Assembly: GCA_017436785.1 (NCBI GenBank)
Contig: JAFSCK010000055.1
Coordinates: 1 to 41,514 of the forward strand
DNA: 41,514 nucleotides
Direction: 5' to 3'
Source: Oscillospiraceae bacterium
GTDB taxonomy: Bacteria > Bacillota > Clostridia > Oscillospirales > Oscillospiraceae
Both the position numbers and the translations under genes were made by a program. Shown in pieces: positions 32,518 through 40,966 of the stretch. The notes below the pieces were generated by a model. It did not search any database. It saw only the letters and a list, made by a program, of their open reading frames with translations, and was not told the origin of the DNA. Numbering within the stretch: position 1 is the stretch's first letter; each line of letters begins with the position of its first letter.

Positions 32518-32955
32518 ATGGAAGCAGTACACGTAAAGCTTCTCCGGGAAGGAGCGCGACTGCCCAGCTACGGCAGCGCAGAAGCAGCTGGCGCGGACCT
32601 GTATGCCTGTTTAACGGAAGCGGTCACCATTGCTCCGGGAGCAACGGTATTTTTGCCCACGGGAATTGCGCTGGAGGTGCCGAAGGGCTGCGCAGGCCTA
32701 GTGTATGCCCGCAGCGGCATGGCCTGCAAACGGGATCTGGCTCCTGCCAACAAAGTTGGCGTGGTTGACAGTGATTACCGCGGTGAGATCATGGTTGCTC
32801 TGCACAATCACGGTACGCAGCCGCAGATCGTGGAAAACGGGGAACGGATCGCCCAGTTTATCATTACCCCGGTGCTGACCCCGGCCTATATGGCTGTGGA
32901 AACCCTGTCGGACACAGAAAGAAATACCGGCGGCTTTGGTTCAACGGGAAAATAA
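32518..32955 (+). CDS. dut: dUTP diphosphatase
   Basis: Trimeric dUTPase turns dUTP into dUMP, which keeps uracil out of DNA and feeds thymidylate synthesis. The 145-residue protein has all five motifs: AGADLYA, YARSGMA, GVVDSDYRGEI with the catalytic Asp, ERIAQFI and the flexible tail RNTGGFGSTG. The longer frame starts in nrdG; the ATG at 32518 after AAGGAAGGA gives the normal length. It follows nrdG by one base, so dNTP-related genes are co-expressed. Confidence 0.96.
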   Translation: MEAVHVKLLREGARLPSYGSAEAAGADLYACLTEAVTIAPGATVFLPTGIALEVPKGCAGLVYARSGMACKRDLAPANKVGVVDSDYRGEIMVALHNHGTQPQIVENGERIAQFIITPVLTPAYMAVETLSDTERNTGGFGSTGK

Positions 32956-32977
32956 TGTGTATTTTCTATAAAATCTA

Positions 32978-32993
32978 TGTAAGGTTTTTGTAA
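32978..32993 (+). promoter_or_regulatory. Possible Pho-box-like direct repeat
   Basis: Two TGTAA half-sites lie 11 bases apart (on the other strand TTACA), about 22 bases before the -35. PhoP/PhoB sites are direct repeats with an 11-base period, and the gene controlled is a phosphate transporter. The match is short. Confidence 0.3.
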
Positions 32994-33014
32994 AAATTGC
33001 ATCGATATTGTCAC

Positions 33015-33043
33015 TGTACTTTTTTACAAAAATTTCTTATAAT
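33015..33043 (+). promoter_or_regulatory. Promoter for the Na/Pi cotransporter gene
   Basis: A perfect TATAAT -10 with a poor TGTACT -35 at 17 bases; a weak -35 is typical of activator-dependent promoters. Confidence 0.5.
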
Positions 33044-33105
33044 ATTATTATGCTGAAATCGGCAGTAAATCAAAAACAATGATAAATTGATTATAGGAGT
33101 TACAT

Positions 33106-34908
33106 ATGGATATTTTATCTGCCATTATCCAGCTCTTAGGCGGTCTGGCCATGTTCCTTTACGGTATTGAACTGATGGGTGATGGCTTGAAGAACAGCTC
33201 CGGCGCCGCACTGAAGCGAATCCTGGAAAAGGTTACCGGAAGTGTCTGGATGGGCGTTTTGACCGGTGCACTGGTCACAGCTGTTATCCAGAGTTCTACT
33301 GCGACGATCGTTCTGACTGTGGCACTGATCGGCGCCGGTATCCTGACACTGAAGCAGGCGGTATCCATCGTCATGGGCGCTAATATTGGCACCACAGTTA
33401 CTGCTCAGATTATCCGTCTGGGGTCCATTGAATCTGACGGAAGCTTCCTGCTGTGGCTGTTTGATACGGATACCTTGGCTCCCATTGCGCTGGTAGCTGG
33501 CATCATTCTGCTGATGTTTATCAAAAGCAAAAATTCCAAAACCATTGGCGATATCTGTATTGGCTTCGGTGTGCTGTTTGTGGGCCTGAGCCTGATGACG
33601 GATGGTGTGAAGCCTTTGATTGGAACCGATGCCTTTATGACCTTTATCGAATTTTTAGGCAACCCTCTGTTTGGCATTCTCTTCGGCCTTGTCCTGACGG
33701 TCATCGTGCAGAGTTCTTCCGCTACCGTGGGTATGCTGCAGACAGTCGCATCGGTTCCCGGTTCGGGCATTACCTTTGCCATGGCTTATCCTGTTATTAT
33801 GGGCATCAATTTAGGCACCTGCGTCACCACTGCTATGGTCTGCTCTATTGGTTCTTCCAAGGATTCCAAGCGCACCGGTGTGGTACATATTGCGTTTAAT
33901 ACCATTGGTACTGTTCTTTTCCTGATCGTGATGAGCATTATGCAGAAGCTTTCTATCTTTGGAAATGCGTTCTGGGTTGCAGCAGTTGATAGCGGCGGGA
34001 TCGCTAATTTCCAAACGATCTTCAATCTGATCACCGCTATCGTACTGGTTCCTTTCGCGGACGTTCTGGTTAAGCTCTCTATGAAGATCGTCAAGGACGA
34101 CAAACCCAGCGAGGACAAGCATCCTGAGCTGCATACACTGGACGAGAAGCTGTTCAATTCTCCCGCAGTGGCTGTAGGTGTTACCATCAATGCGGTTGCC
34201 GCTATGGGCCGCATTGCCATGGGTAACTTTGAAAAGGCATGCAGAATCCTGAAAAAGTATGATCCTGTTTTGGTCAGTGAGATCAATGAGGACGAGGAGT
34301 ATCTGGATCAGTTCAAGGATACCGCAGACCGTTTCTTAGTGGGTCTTAGCAAGGCAGTGGAAACGGAATGGGATGACCGCCAGATGGATATGCTGATCCA
34401 GACGGTTCCTGCTTTCGAACGAGTGGGCGACTACGCAACCAATCTGGTAGAGCTTGCGGATCGGCTCCAGAGTGAAAATACCACCTTTTCCGATATGGCT
34501 AAGCAGGAATTGGGAATCATCTGCTCTGCTGTGAATGAGATTCTGAGTATCACGGTCAATGCCTTTGCCAACGAGGATAACGAAGCTGCTAAGTCTATCG
34601 AGCCTTTGGAAGAAACCATTGATGATATGGTCATGATCCTGAAGGACCGCCATACCAAGCGTCTGAAATCCGGTGCTTGCTCCATTAGCAGCGGTCTGGT
34701 CTTCATGGAAGCGCTGACCTATCTGGAGCGTGTTTCTGACCATTGCTCCTCCATCGCGGTTGTGATGTTGGCCCGAAACAATGAGGCCATTTTGCAGAAC
34801 CACTACGATTATTTGCGTGAGATCCATTCCGGCAATGACGTTGCCTACCTGTCTGAGCGGGAACGCCGCCGCGAACAGTATATCAAACCTCTGAAGGAAG
34901 TTCAGTAA
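33106..34908 (+). CDS. Na/Pi cotransporter with C-terminal PhoU domain
   Basis: A 600-residue NptA/YjbB-type protein. The membrane part has two inverted halves marked by QSSTAT (Q62) and QSSSAT (Q202), the conserved sodium and phosphate site of this family. Four or so more helices follow to about residue 330. From about 345 to 580 is a helical PhoU-like domain (acidic heptads, ERVGDYATNL and ERVSDHCSSI), which may bind metal and regulate flux. GGAG is 7 bases before the ATG. Confidence 0.93.
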   Translation: MDILSAIIQLLGGLAMFLYGIELMGDGLKNSSGAALKRILEKVTGSVWMGVLTGALVTAVIQSSTATIVLTVALIGAGILTLKQAVSIVMGANIGTTVTAQIIRLGSIESDGSFLLWLFDTDTLAPIALVAGIILLMFIKSKNSKTIGDICIGFGVLFVGLSLMTDGVKPLIGTDAFMTFIEFLGNPLFGILFGLVLTVIVQSSSATVGMLQTVASVPGSGITFAMAYPVIMGINLGTCVTTAMVCSIGSSKDSKRTGVVHIAFNTIGTVLFLIVMSIMQKLSIFGNAFWVAAVDSGGIANFQTIFNLITAIVLVPFADVLVKLSMKIVKDDKPSEDKHPELHTLDEKLFNSPAVAVGVTINAVAAMGRIAMGNFEKACRILKKYDPVLVSEINEDEEYLDQFKDTADRFLVGLSKAVETEWDDRQMDMLIQTVPAFERVGDYATNLVELADRLQSENTTFSDMAKQELGIICSAVNEILSITVNAFANEDNEAAKSIEPLEETIDDMVMILKDRHTKRLKSGACSISSGLVFMEALTYLERVSDHCSSIAVVMLARNNEAILQNHYDYLREIHSGNDVAYLSERERRREQYIKPLKEVQ

Positions 34909-34918
34909 AACAAAAGTA

Positions 34919-34947
34919 ATGCCCCTGAGCAGTAAGCTCAGGGGCAT
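34919..34947. terminator. Bidirectional terminator
   Basis: Perfect 12-bp stem ATGCCCCTGAGC / GCTCAGGGGCAT, loop AGTAA, then CTTTGTG on +; shared by the converging Na/Pi and HD genes. Confidence 0.8.
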
Positions 34948-34956
34948 CTTTGTGTC

Positions 34957-35535
34957 TTAGCCACAGAGGGCTGCCAGTTCTTCTGCAACGGAAGCTTCAC
35001 AGCTTCTCATGGACTGAATCGTCTTGTCCAGAACCTCGTCCAATGTCCAGCCCAGACGCTCTGCGCCCTGCTTGATAACATCCCGGGAGCAGCCTGCGGC
35101 GAACTTCTTGTCCTTAAACTTCTTCTTAAGGGAAGACAGCTCCATATCCATGACGGACTTGGAGGGCCGCATCCGGGCGGCAGCGCCGATGAGACCGGTC
35201 AACTCATCTACAGTGAAGAGAATGTTCTCCATAAGGTTTGCGGGCTCTACATCGCAGCAAAGCCCAAAGCCATGGGAGCAGATAGCATGGACCATTTCCT
35301 CGCTGGCATTGATCTCAGAGAGCAGCCGGGGAGCCACCTGACAATGCTCCTCGGGATACAGCTCAAAGTCAATGTCATGCAGCAGTCCCACAAGACCCCA
35401 GAAATCGGCGTCTTCGCCATTCTGCTGGGCATACCAGCGCAGGACGCCCTCGACTGTCAGGGCATGCTGAATGTGGAAGGGCTCCTTGTTGTACTTTTGC
35501 AGCAGGGCAAGGGCCTGCTGGCGGTTCAGTTCCAT
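34957..35535 (-). CDS. HD-domain hydrolase
   Basis: A 192-residue HD phosphohydrolase. Metal ligands: FHIQHALTVEGV (His), LVGLLHDIDFE (His-Asp), the following HAICSHGFG, and the VDELTGLI helix with the last Asp. It is of the kind often called HDIG-domain or YedJ-like; substrate not known. The frame opens 60 bases earlier, but the ATG at 35535 is preceded by AGGAGG. The C-terminal 60 residues are helical and Lys-rich (KKKFKDKKF). It lies about 70 bases downstream of the M56 stop. Confidence 0.88.
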   Translation of the reverse strand: MELNRQQALALLQKYNKEPFHIQHALTVEGVLRWYAQQNGEDADFWGLVGLLHDIDFELYPEEHCQVAPRLLSEINASEEMVHAICSHGFGLCCDVEPANLMENILFTVDELTGLIGAAARMRPSKSVMDMELSSLKKKFKDKKFAAGCSRDVIKQGAERLGWTLDEVLDKTIQSMRSCEASVAEELAALCG

Positions 35536-35604
35536 AGAAAAATCCTCCTGAGAAAAATATGAAACTATTTTAACGAATCTGCAAGAAAATGTCAACCGGA
35601 TAGC

Positions 35605-38600
35605 TTATTCTTCCGCATTAGCGGAATGTTCGCCAAAGGAGTCGGGCTCAAACATAAACATAGGGTAGCGGTCCGTATCTTCCAGCCAGCTGTCTGCGCC
35701 GTCATTGACCAGTACATAATTGCCGGGAATGGTGGGAAAGAGGACGTATTCCCAGACGCTGCTGCCTTCCTTTGCGCCTTGCAGGTAAGGAATATCGGCT
35801 TCAGTGCCTGTTTCACTGAGGATGTTGAAACTGATCGTCCCTTCGTAGTGGGAATAATTTGGATTTTCCGCAAAGCCGTTGGGCCAGTAACTGAAGAACT
35901 GCCAGCCGTCTTTTTCGCCCAAGGGACGGCAGCGGATGCCAAAGGGCGTTTGTTCGTCTGTGTATTCCACGATCTCATATTCCCAGCCCAGAAAGCGGTT
36001 CAGCTTAAAGGAAATATCCCCATAGCTGTAGGCAATGGGCTCCACATGGTAGGTGCTATAGGAATCCTCCTTTCGGGAATCGTCGCATTTTGACTGCATG
36101 AACTTGTCCAGCGCGGCATCCTCGATTTGGAAATAGAGGGTATTGAAGTCATCGGGATAATTGAGGATGAGATAGATGTTACCGTTCCAACGGTGGAGAC
36201 TGAGCACAAGATGCTCCCAGTCAGTCGCTTCTCCGTCATCCAACCAAAGCTCGATGCTGACATCCAGATCTCCCATTTCCGGCTGGAAACGGTAGTAGAT
36301 GTTGGCAGGAGGGATGTTAGAGAGGATATCACGCAACTCCCTGATCTCTTCATTGGTAAGGCTGTACTGACCGGGCTGGTGAACGCCATCAAAATACCGG
36401 ACATCGGCATTGTAGAGATAGTAACTGTTAGGGTACGTTTCGGGAGGCACCGCCTCAAAGGAAATATCCCGGCGGCTATTTGTGATCTGCATACGCATTG
36501 CCGGAGGATCATCTTCACGCAGGATGAAGTCAGGACTGCCGATAGACCACTGTGACTTGTCCATCAAAACCAGTGTTGGTGTCTGGGTAATGGGAATGTA
36601 ACCCGATGCGCCGTTACAGTATTCGATGCCTGTGATGGAAGGATCCTCAATAACGAAGAACCGATAATCGCCGTATTCTCCGGAAAATTCTGCGCTGGGA
36701 ATCATTATGCCGTCTGCGTGGTCAACGAATACCTGCTTAGCCTGCAAAAGCCCGATATACTGGTATCCGTCGGTGGTGCTTTCAAAACAGGCAATGTGGT
36801 ATCCGTCCTCGTGCCGGCATCCGACAAACAGGCAGTTTCCGTAAGTCTGGGGGTCGAATAAGGCCATATGCGCTGTTCCGATTTCCCGGGCAATGGAATC
36901 CCAGTCGTAAAAAGCCATTTCATCCAGCGTTTGCTCCACATCTCCGGGAATTTCGGTCAATTCCAGATGCTTTGCGCATTCTACGCTGGCAAACATTTCG
37001 ATGTAGGACAGGTCTTCTCGGTAGGTTTCCATCCAGCTGTCGGCTCCCTCATTGAGAATGACGTAATCTCCGTGGATGCAGTGATAGCGGTCGTAATTGA
37101 GAATACCTGTCACTTCGTCGGTGGAGGAATACAGGGTGTAGTGGACGCCAAATCTGTTGTAGCCCTGATCCATTTCTGCTTCCATACCGGAAACAAACCC
37201 CTCCGGCCACCAGCTGAAATAGAGCCAGCCTTCTTCGCCTTGAGGACGGCATCGGAAGCCGAAAGAGCCTTCCTCCTGTCCCGGCTGCACGATCTCATAG
37301 TCCCAGTCTAACAGCATCTTGGTGCGAATGGTTGCATTACCGTCGGTGATAACTTCCAATTCTTCCCGGAAATCATACCGGGAGCCAGCGAAGGTTAGAA
37401 TTGTGGGGGAGGAGGTATTCTCCATCGTCAAAAGGATATCTCGCAGTTCATTGTTGTCTACCGACCAGATTCGTGCTGGATAGATTGTATTATCATTAAG
37501 AGAACTGTCGACACCGTGTCCTTCCAGCAATACAAGTTCCAGATTATCCTTGTACAATCGTAATATTCCGGTCAGACCGTTGGCCCCATCCTCCAAAATG
37601 AGGGTAACACCTGAGTATCCTGTATCCCGGTCATTGAAGTAGCGAAGCTTAAAGTAGTCAAATGCTTCATCCGTCTGCTCATTGCTCAGAGCGCCTGAGG
37701 GAATGCCATTGAGCACATCGATCACCTCAGAGAGCCGTGCAGGGGAGAGATAACCGCTGGTAATGCTGTAGGGCTCAACTACCATGGCTCTGGCCTTCTT
37801 TACTGCTTCCACCGTGATGCCCTGCAGCCACTGTTCCGGCTGGGTCATAGTCGCGAAGGGTTCTGCAGTGGTGCGCCGGTTTAGCACAGGTGTGGCGTGC
37901 TGCTGCAGGAAGGACACAAAGGCTTCCTGATCCGTCAAAGAATAGGGGAGGCTGTTGCTGCCATCTCCATCCCGAGTCCAGACAAGAGAGCGGTCGTAGT
38001 TCATCAGGACATATTCTGTGTAATCCGGGTAATAGATGCGGATAACACGGCGGTCCCACTGGTTTTCGTCAAAATCCTCCTCAAAGGCAGTGTCAGCCAT
38101 GGGTTCAGGATCGTATTCGATGGTATCCAGAAAGGAGAGAAATTCGTCGATTTCTTCCCCGGTTTCCAGCCGCAAAGTGCCTTTCCGGGAGCAGACATCG
38201 ATGCGGACAATGTCTTTCTGCGAAATATCCAGTATCTTGCCTAATGTGTGATTCATGGGGTCTGTTAGGAAGCAGACTGCAAGGATCATAATGACCACGA
38301 TACTGACCAGAAGGACCCAGAAGGTGGGCTTTCTGTAATGGAGCACCGATTTGACCCGCTGCTTTACGCTCACTTCGCCAAAGGCCAGAGGACAGGCGGC
38401 GATCATATGCCGGGGGACACTGCATTTTAGAAGGGCTTCTGAGTAGGCTTTCTTTTCCAAAGGCCCCATTTCCTTTATGACCCGTTCATCGCAGGCCAGC
38501 TCAATGTCCCGGCATAGCAGGATGTAAGCCACCCAGAGCAGAGGATTGAACCAGTGAAGCGTCAGCAGTACAAATCCCAGCGGCTTCCACCAATGGTCAC

Positions 38601-39240
38601 GGCGTTTCAGATGGGCGCGCTCATGGGCAAGCACATGAGAAGCATCTCTCGGGTCCATGGAAGAGGGCAGATAAATCTTGGGCCGGAACAGTCCCAGCAG
38701 GAATGGAGTGTCGATGTAGTCGCATAGATACACCCCATTGTCCAGATGGATGGAAACCTGCACCCGCTTGGAAATGCGGTAATAGCTGACAGCGGCATAA
38801 ACAAGCAAAGCAGCAATGCCTGCCAGCCAGATGCAGCAGCCAAGTTGGGGCAAAATATCCCCAAGAGTGGTGGGATGTGTTATGGGTGTCTCTCCTGTGA
38901 CCACATAATGGTGCGGCGCCTCCCCGGCGGAGAAGGTAGGCAGACCTGCCTCCCGTGCCAATTCATATTCCGGGGTGATATCGAAATAGGTGTGGGTAGG
39001 TCCAATATAATCATCCAGGAGCTCCTGCGTGGCTTCCTGTACCACAGTCTGAGGGGGGACGAGTGATAAGGCACTTTCCAAAGAGAAGGGATACAGCAGC
39101 CGCAGGGCTACCAATGCCCAAAGTCCGCAGATCAGCCGCCGCGGAGCCTTTTTCAGCACCAGCCGGGCGGCCAGAACAGCCAACACGATCCAACTGGCGG
39201 AGAAGCTCATATCCAAAATGGTGAGAAATACATGCATCAT
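35605..39240 (-). CDS. BlaR1-like M56 peptidase with giant duplicated ectodomain
   Basis: A 1211-residue membrane sensor-protease. Residues 1-325 are the usual BlaR1/MecR1 core: five hydrophobic segments (about 8-30, 36-58, 132-153, 219-240 and 300-321) and the zinc site HERAH (206-210) with Glu247 in ELACDE. In BlaR1 a penicillin-binding domain follows; here about 885 residues of exported sequence follow that lack SxxK or KTG. Within it a B-A pair is repeated. B is an ILNGIP/ILSNIP module (about 500-610 and 955-1050). A has LDWDYEIV / LGWEYEIV, GFRCRPQGE / GIRCRPLGE and DYVILNEGADSW / NYVLVNDGADSW (about 640-740 and 1082-1190). Probably it senses a wall or envelope signal and cleaves BlaI. 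Start after GGAGG. Confidence 0.9.
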   Translation of the reverse strand: MMHVFLTILDMSFSASWIVLAVLAARLVLKKAPRRLICGLWALVALRLLYPFSLESALSLVPPQTVVQEATQELLDDYIGPTHTYFDITPEYELAREAGLPTFSAGEAPHHYVVTGETPITHPTTLGDILPQLGCCIWLAGIAALLVYAAVSYYRISKRVQVSIHLDNGVYLCDYIDTPFLLGLFRPKIYLPSSMDPRDASHVLAHERAHLKRRDHWWKPLGFVLLTLHWFNPLLWVAYILLCRDIELACDERVIKEMGPLEKKAYSEALLKCSVPRHMIAACPLAFGEVSVKQRVKSVLHYRKPTFWVLLVSIVVIMILAVCFLTDPMNHTLGKILDISQKDIVRIDVCSRKGTLRLETGEEIDEFLSFLDTIEYDPEPMADTAFEEDFDENQWDRRVIRIYYPDYTEYVLMNYDRSLVWTRDGDGSNSLPYSLTDQEAFVSFLQQHATPVLNRRTTAEPFATMTQPEQWLQGITVEAVKKARAMVVEPYSITSGYLSPARLSEVIDVLNGIPSGALSNEQTDEAFDYFKLRYFNDRDTGYSGVTLILEDGANGLTGILRLYKDNLELVLLEGHGVDSSLNDNTIYPARIWSVDNNELRDILLTMENTSSPTILTFAGSRYDFREELEVITDGNATIRTKMLLDWDYEIVQPGQEEGSFGFRCRPQGEEGWLYFSWWPEGFVSGMEAEMDQGYNRFGVHYTLYSSTDEVTGILNYDRYHCIHGDYVILNEGADSWMETYREDLSYIEMFASVECAKHLELTEIPGDVEQTLDEMAFYDWDSIAREIGTAHMALFDPQTYGNCLFVGCRHEDGYHIACFESTTDGYQYIGLLQAKQVFVDHADGIMIPSAEFSGEYGDYRFFVIEDPSITGIEYCNGASGYIPITQTPTLVLMDKSQWSIGSPDFILREDDPPAMRMQITNSRRDISFEAVPPETYPNSYYLYNADVRYFDGVHQPGQYSLTNEEIRELRDILSNIPPANIYYRFQPEMGDLDVSIELWLDDGEATDWEHLVLSLHRWNGNIYLILNYPDDFNTLYFQIEDAALDKFMQSKCDDSRKEDSYSTYHVEPIAYSYGDISFKLNRFLGWEYEIVEYTDEQTPFGIRCRPLGEKDGWQFFSYWPNGFAENPNYSHYEGTISFNILSETGTEADIPYLQGAKEGSSVWEYVLFPTIPGNYVLVNDGADSWLEDTDRYPMFMFEPDSFGEHSANAEE

Positions 39241-39243
39241 GGC

Positions 39244-39606
39244 TCATTCCTCCCCGATAGCATCGATCAGATGGCGAATTTGAGAGATTTCTTCAGCACT
39301 TAAGCTCTTTCGTTTGGTAAAAGCAGCCAGAAATGCAGGAAGGGAACCGTCAAAACTTTCCTCCACATACCGCTCTGACTGGGCGGAGTAGAAATCTTCC
39401 CGGGAGATCACGGCTGTGACGATTCCATTCGCATTCTGGAAAATGCCCCGTTCGCAGAGCTTACGCAGAACGGTATAGGTGGTAGGCTTCTTCCAGTTCA
39501 GCTCCTTCTGACACAGAGCAACCAGCTCCCGGGAGGGAAGGGGCTCCCGGGACCAGATGATGTCTGCGAATCGGGATTCTACCGTACCCAGCTTATAGTC
39601 TTCCAT
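39244..39606 (-). CDS. BlaI/MecI-family repressor
   Basis: A 120-residue penicillinase-repressor-type winged-helix protein. N-terminal DNA-binding part: VESRFADIIWSREPLPSREL, KPTTYTVLRKLCERGIF; the C-terminal part is the dimer helix domain SLPAFLAAFTKRKSLS, with the family cut site region in between. BlaR1-type sensors inactivate such repressors by proteolysis. Its stop lies 4 bases before the sensor start, so the two form an operon. The promoter carries two dyads. AGGTG precedes the ATG. Confidence 0.95.
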   Translation of the reverse strand: MEDYKLGTVESRFADIIWSREPLPSRELVALCQKELNWKKPTTYTVLRKLCERGIFQNANGIVTAVISREDFYSAQSERYVEESFDGSLPAFLAAFTKRKSLSAEEISQIRHLIDAIGEE

Positions 39607-39622
39607 AAAAGCACCTCATTTT

Positions 39623-39641
39623 GGTTTATTAGCTATAAACC
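39623..39641 (-). promoter_or_regulatory. BlaI-type operator dyad, proximal
   Basis: GGTTTAT-N5-ATAAACC, perfect 7-bp dyad, downstream of the -10. Confidence 0.65.
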
Positions 39642-39650
39642 ATTTTCTTT

Positions 39651-39669
39651 AGTTTACTCTCTATAAACC
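39651..39669 (-). promoter_or_regulatory. BlaI-type operator dyad, distal
   Basis: AGTTTAC-N5-ATAAACC, same geometry as the proximal dyad with two changed bases, 28 bases away; it covers the -10 box and most of the spacer. Confidence 0.6.
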
Positions 39670-39679
39670 AAAATGTCAA
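39651..39679 (-). promoter_or_regulatory. Promoter for the BlaI-M56 operon
   Basis: On the minus strand: perfect TTGACA, 17 bases, TAAACT. Confidence 0.75.
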
Positions 39680-39736
39680 GAGGGTTCAGTAAATCTTAAG
39701 AAACAGTCAGAAGATTTGCAAGCTTCTAAAATATGG

Positions 39737-39765
39737 TAGAAAAATTCATAATCCTATGCTATTCT
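39737..39765 (+). promoter_or_regulatory. Promoter for the DUF2974 gene
   Basis: TAGAAA, 17 bases, TATTCT with extended TGC. Confidence 0.5.
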
Positions 39766-39785
39766 ATTGCTAAAGGAGTGATTTC

Positions 39786-40907
39786 ATGGCAAATATCATG
39801 GACTATCTGAAATGGCGGGGGGACCTGACCTTTACGCAGGACCCGCCCAACGTGGTGGATGCACTGATTTTTTCTGCCCTTTCCTATGTGTGCTATGGGG
39901 AACGGGTCCAGTCTGATCCTGTGACCCCGGTGCGGCTCCGGGATGCGGCGGAGGAATATTTTGCACTGGAAGATCACGAGTGCCGCTGCCGGGTCAAAAA
40001 TGACCTTGAGCTGCTGCACATAGCCGCTTCAACGACCCGGTTTGGTTTTGCGGAGATCTGCATGTATCGGGATGAATTTATTCCGGAGCAGGAGACACAG
40101 TTTGCTGCCATGACCTTCCTGTTGGATGATGGCAGCATGTTCCTTGCCTTCCGGGGCACAGACTATTCTCTGGTGGGCTGGAAAGAGGATTTTAATATGA
40201 CCTTCCAGCAGACAGTTCCGGCACAGCGTTTGGCGCTGCAATATACCCGGGAGGTGGCATTGGAATACTTGCGCCCCATGCGTCTGGGCGGCCATTCCAA
40301 AGGTGGAAATCTGGCGGTTTTTGCGGCGGCACGGAGTTCACCCATGATCCAGCAGCGGATACTATCGGTTTATAACCACGACGGTCCCGGATTTACCCAA
40401 TATCTGATGGGTGATCCCGGGTATTTGGCTATGGTGCCAAGGATCCGGACCTACATCCCCCAATCCTCGGTCATTGGCATGCTTCTGGAGCATGAGGAGC
40501 CCTACACGGTGATCCGCAGCAAGACGGTGGGCTTACTGCAGCATGATCCCTACTCATGGGAAGTGCTGGGCCGGGAATTTGTACCGGTGCAGGAGATCAC
40601 AGAATCCAGTCAGTTTGTGGATGCGACCATCAAGACATGGTTTGCGGAAATGACCAATCAGGAGCGCAATCAGCTGGTGGATGTGATGTTTACTCTGCTG
40701 GGAAGCGGCGGTGTGGACAGCGTTCAGGAGCTGCTGCAGCCCAAAAATATCCGCACCTATATCAAGACCCTCAGCAGCGATGTGGGGATTCGCCGTGTTT
40801 TGTCCACGGAGTTCCAGAGCCTGATCGAGGCTGCCCGCAAGACAAAGCTGAGATTTGACGAGGAGCGGGAACTGCTGGAAGCAGGAACCGAGGAGAACAT
40901 ATCATAA
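39786..40907 (+). CDS. DUF2974 (Mbeg1-like) lipase-fold protein
   Basis: A 373-residue alpha/beta-hydrolase of the DUF2974/Mbeg1 family, common in Clostridia. The nucleophile elbow is GGHSKGG (GxSxG), preceded by FLAFRGTDYSLVGWKEDF, the FRGTD strand that resembles class 3 lipases, and followed by YNHDGPGF, which supplies the acid; the distal His is likely in LQHDPYSW. No signal peptide, so it acts in the cytosol. Substrate unknown. AAAGGAG lies 7 bases before the ATG. Confidence 0.9.
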   Translation: MANIMDYLKWRGDLTFTQDPPNVVDALIFSALSYVCYGERVQSDPVTPVRLRDAAEEYFALEDHECRCRVKNDLELLHIAASTTRFGFAEICMYRDEFIPEQETQFAAMTFLLDDGSMFLAFRGTDYSLVGWKEDFNMTFQQTVPAQRLALQYTREVALEYLRPMRLGGHSKGGNLAVFAAARSSPMIQQRILSVYNHDGPGFTQYLMGDPGYLAMVPRIRTYIPQSSVIGMLLEHEEPYTVIRSKTVGLLQHDPYSWEVLGREFVPVQEITESSQFVDATIKTWFAEMTNQERNQLVDVMFTLLGSGGVDSVQELLQPKNIRTYIKTLSSDVGIRRVLSTEFQSLIEAARKTKLRFDEERELLEAGTEENIS

Positions 40908-40911
40908 AATG

Positions 40912-40946
40912 AAAAAAGCACCAGAGTTTGCCCTCTGGTGCTCTTT
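40912..40946. terminator. Bidirectional terminator
   Basis: Perfect 10-bp stem AGCACCAGAG / CTCTGGTGCT, loop of six, with CTTTTG on + and six T on the minus strand. Confidence 0.88.
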
Positions 40947-40966
40947 TGTTACTGGTGAGAGATAAC

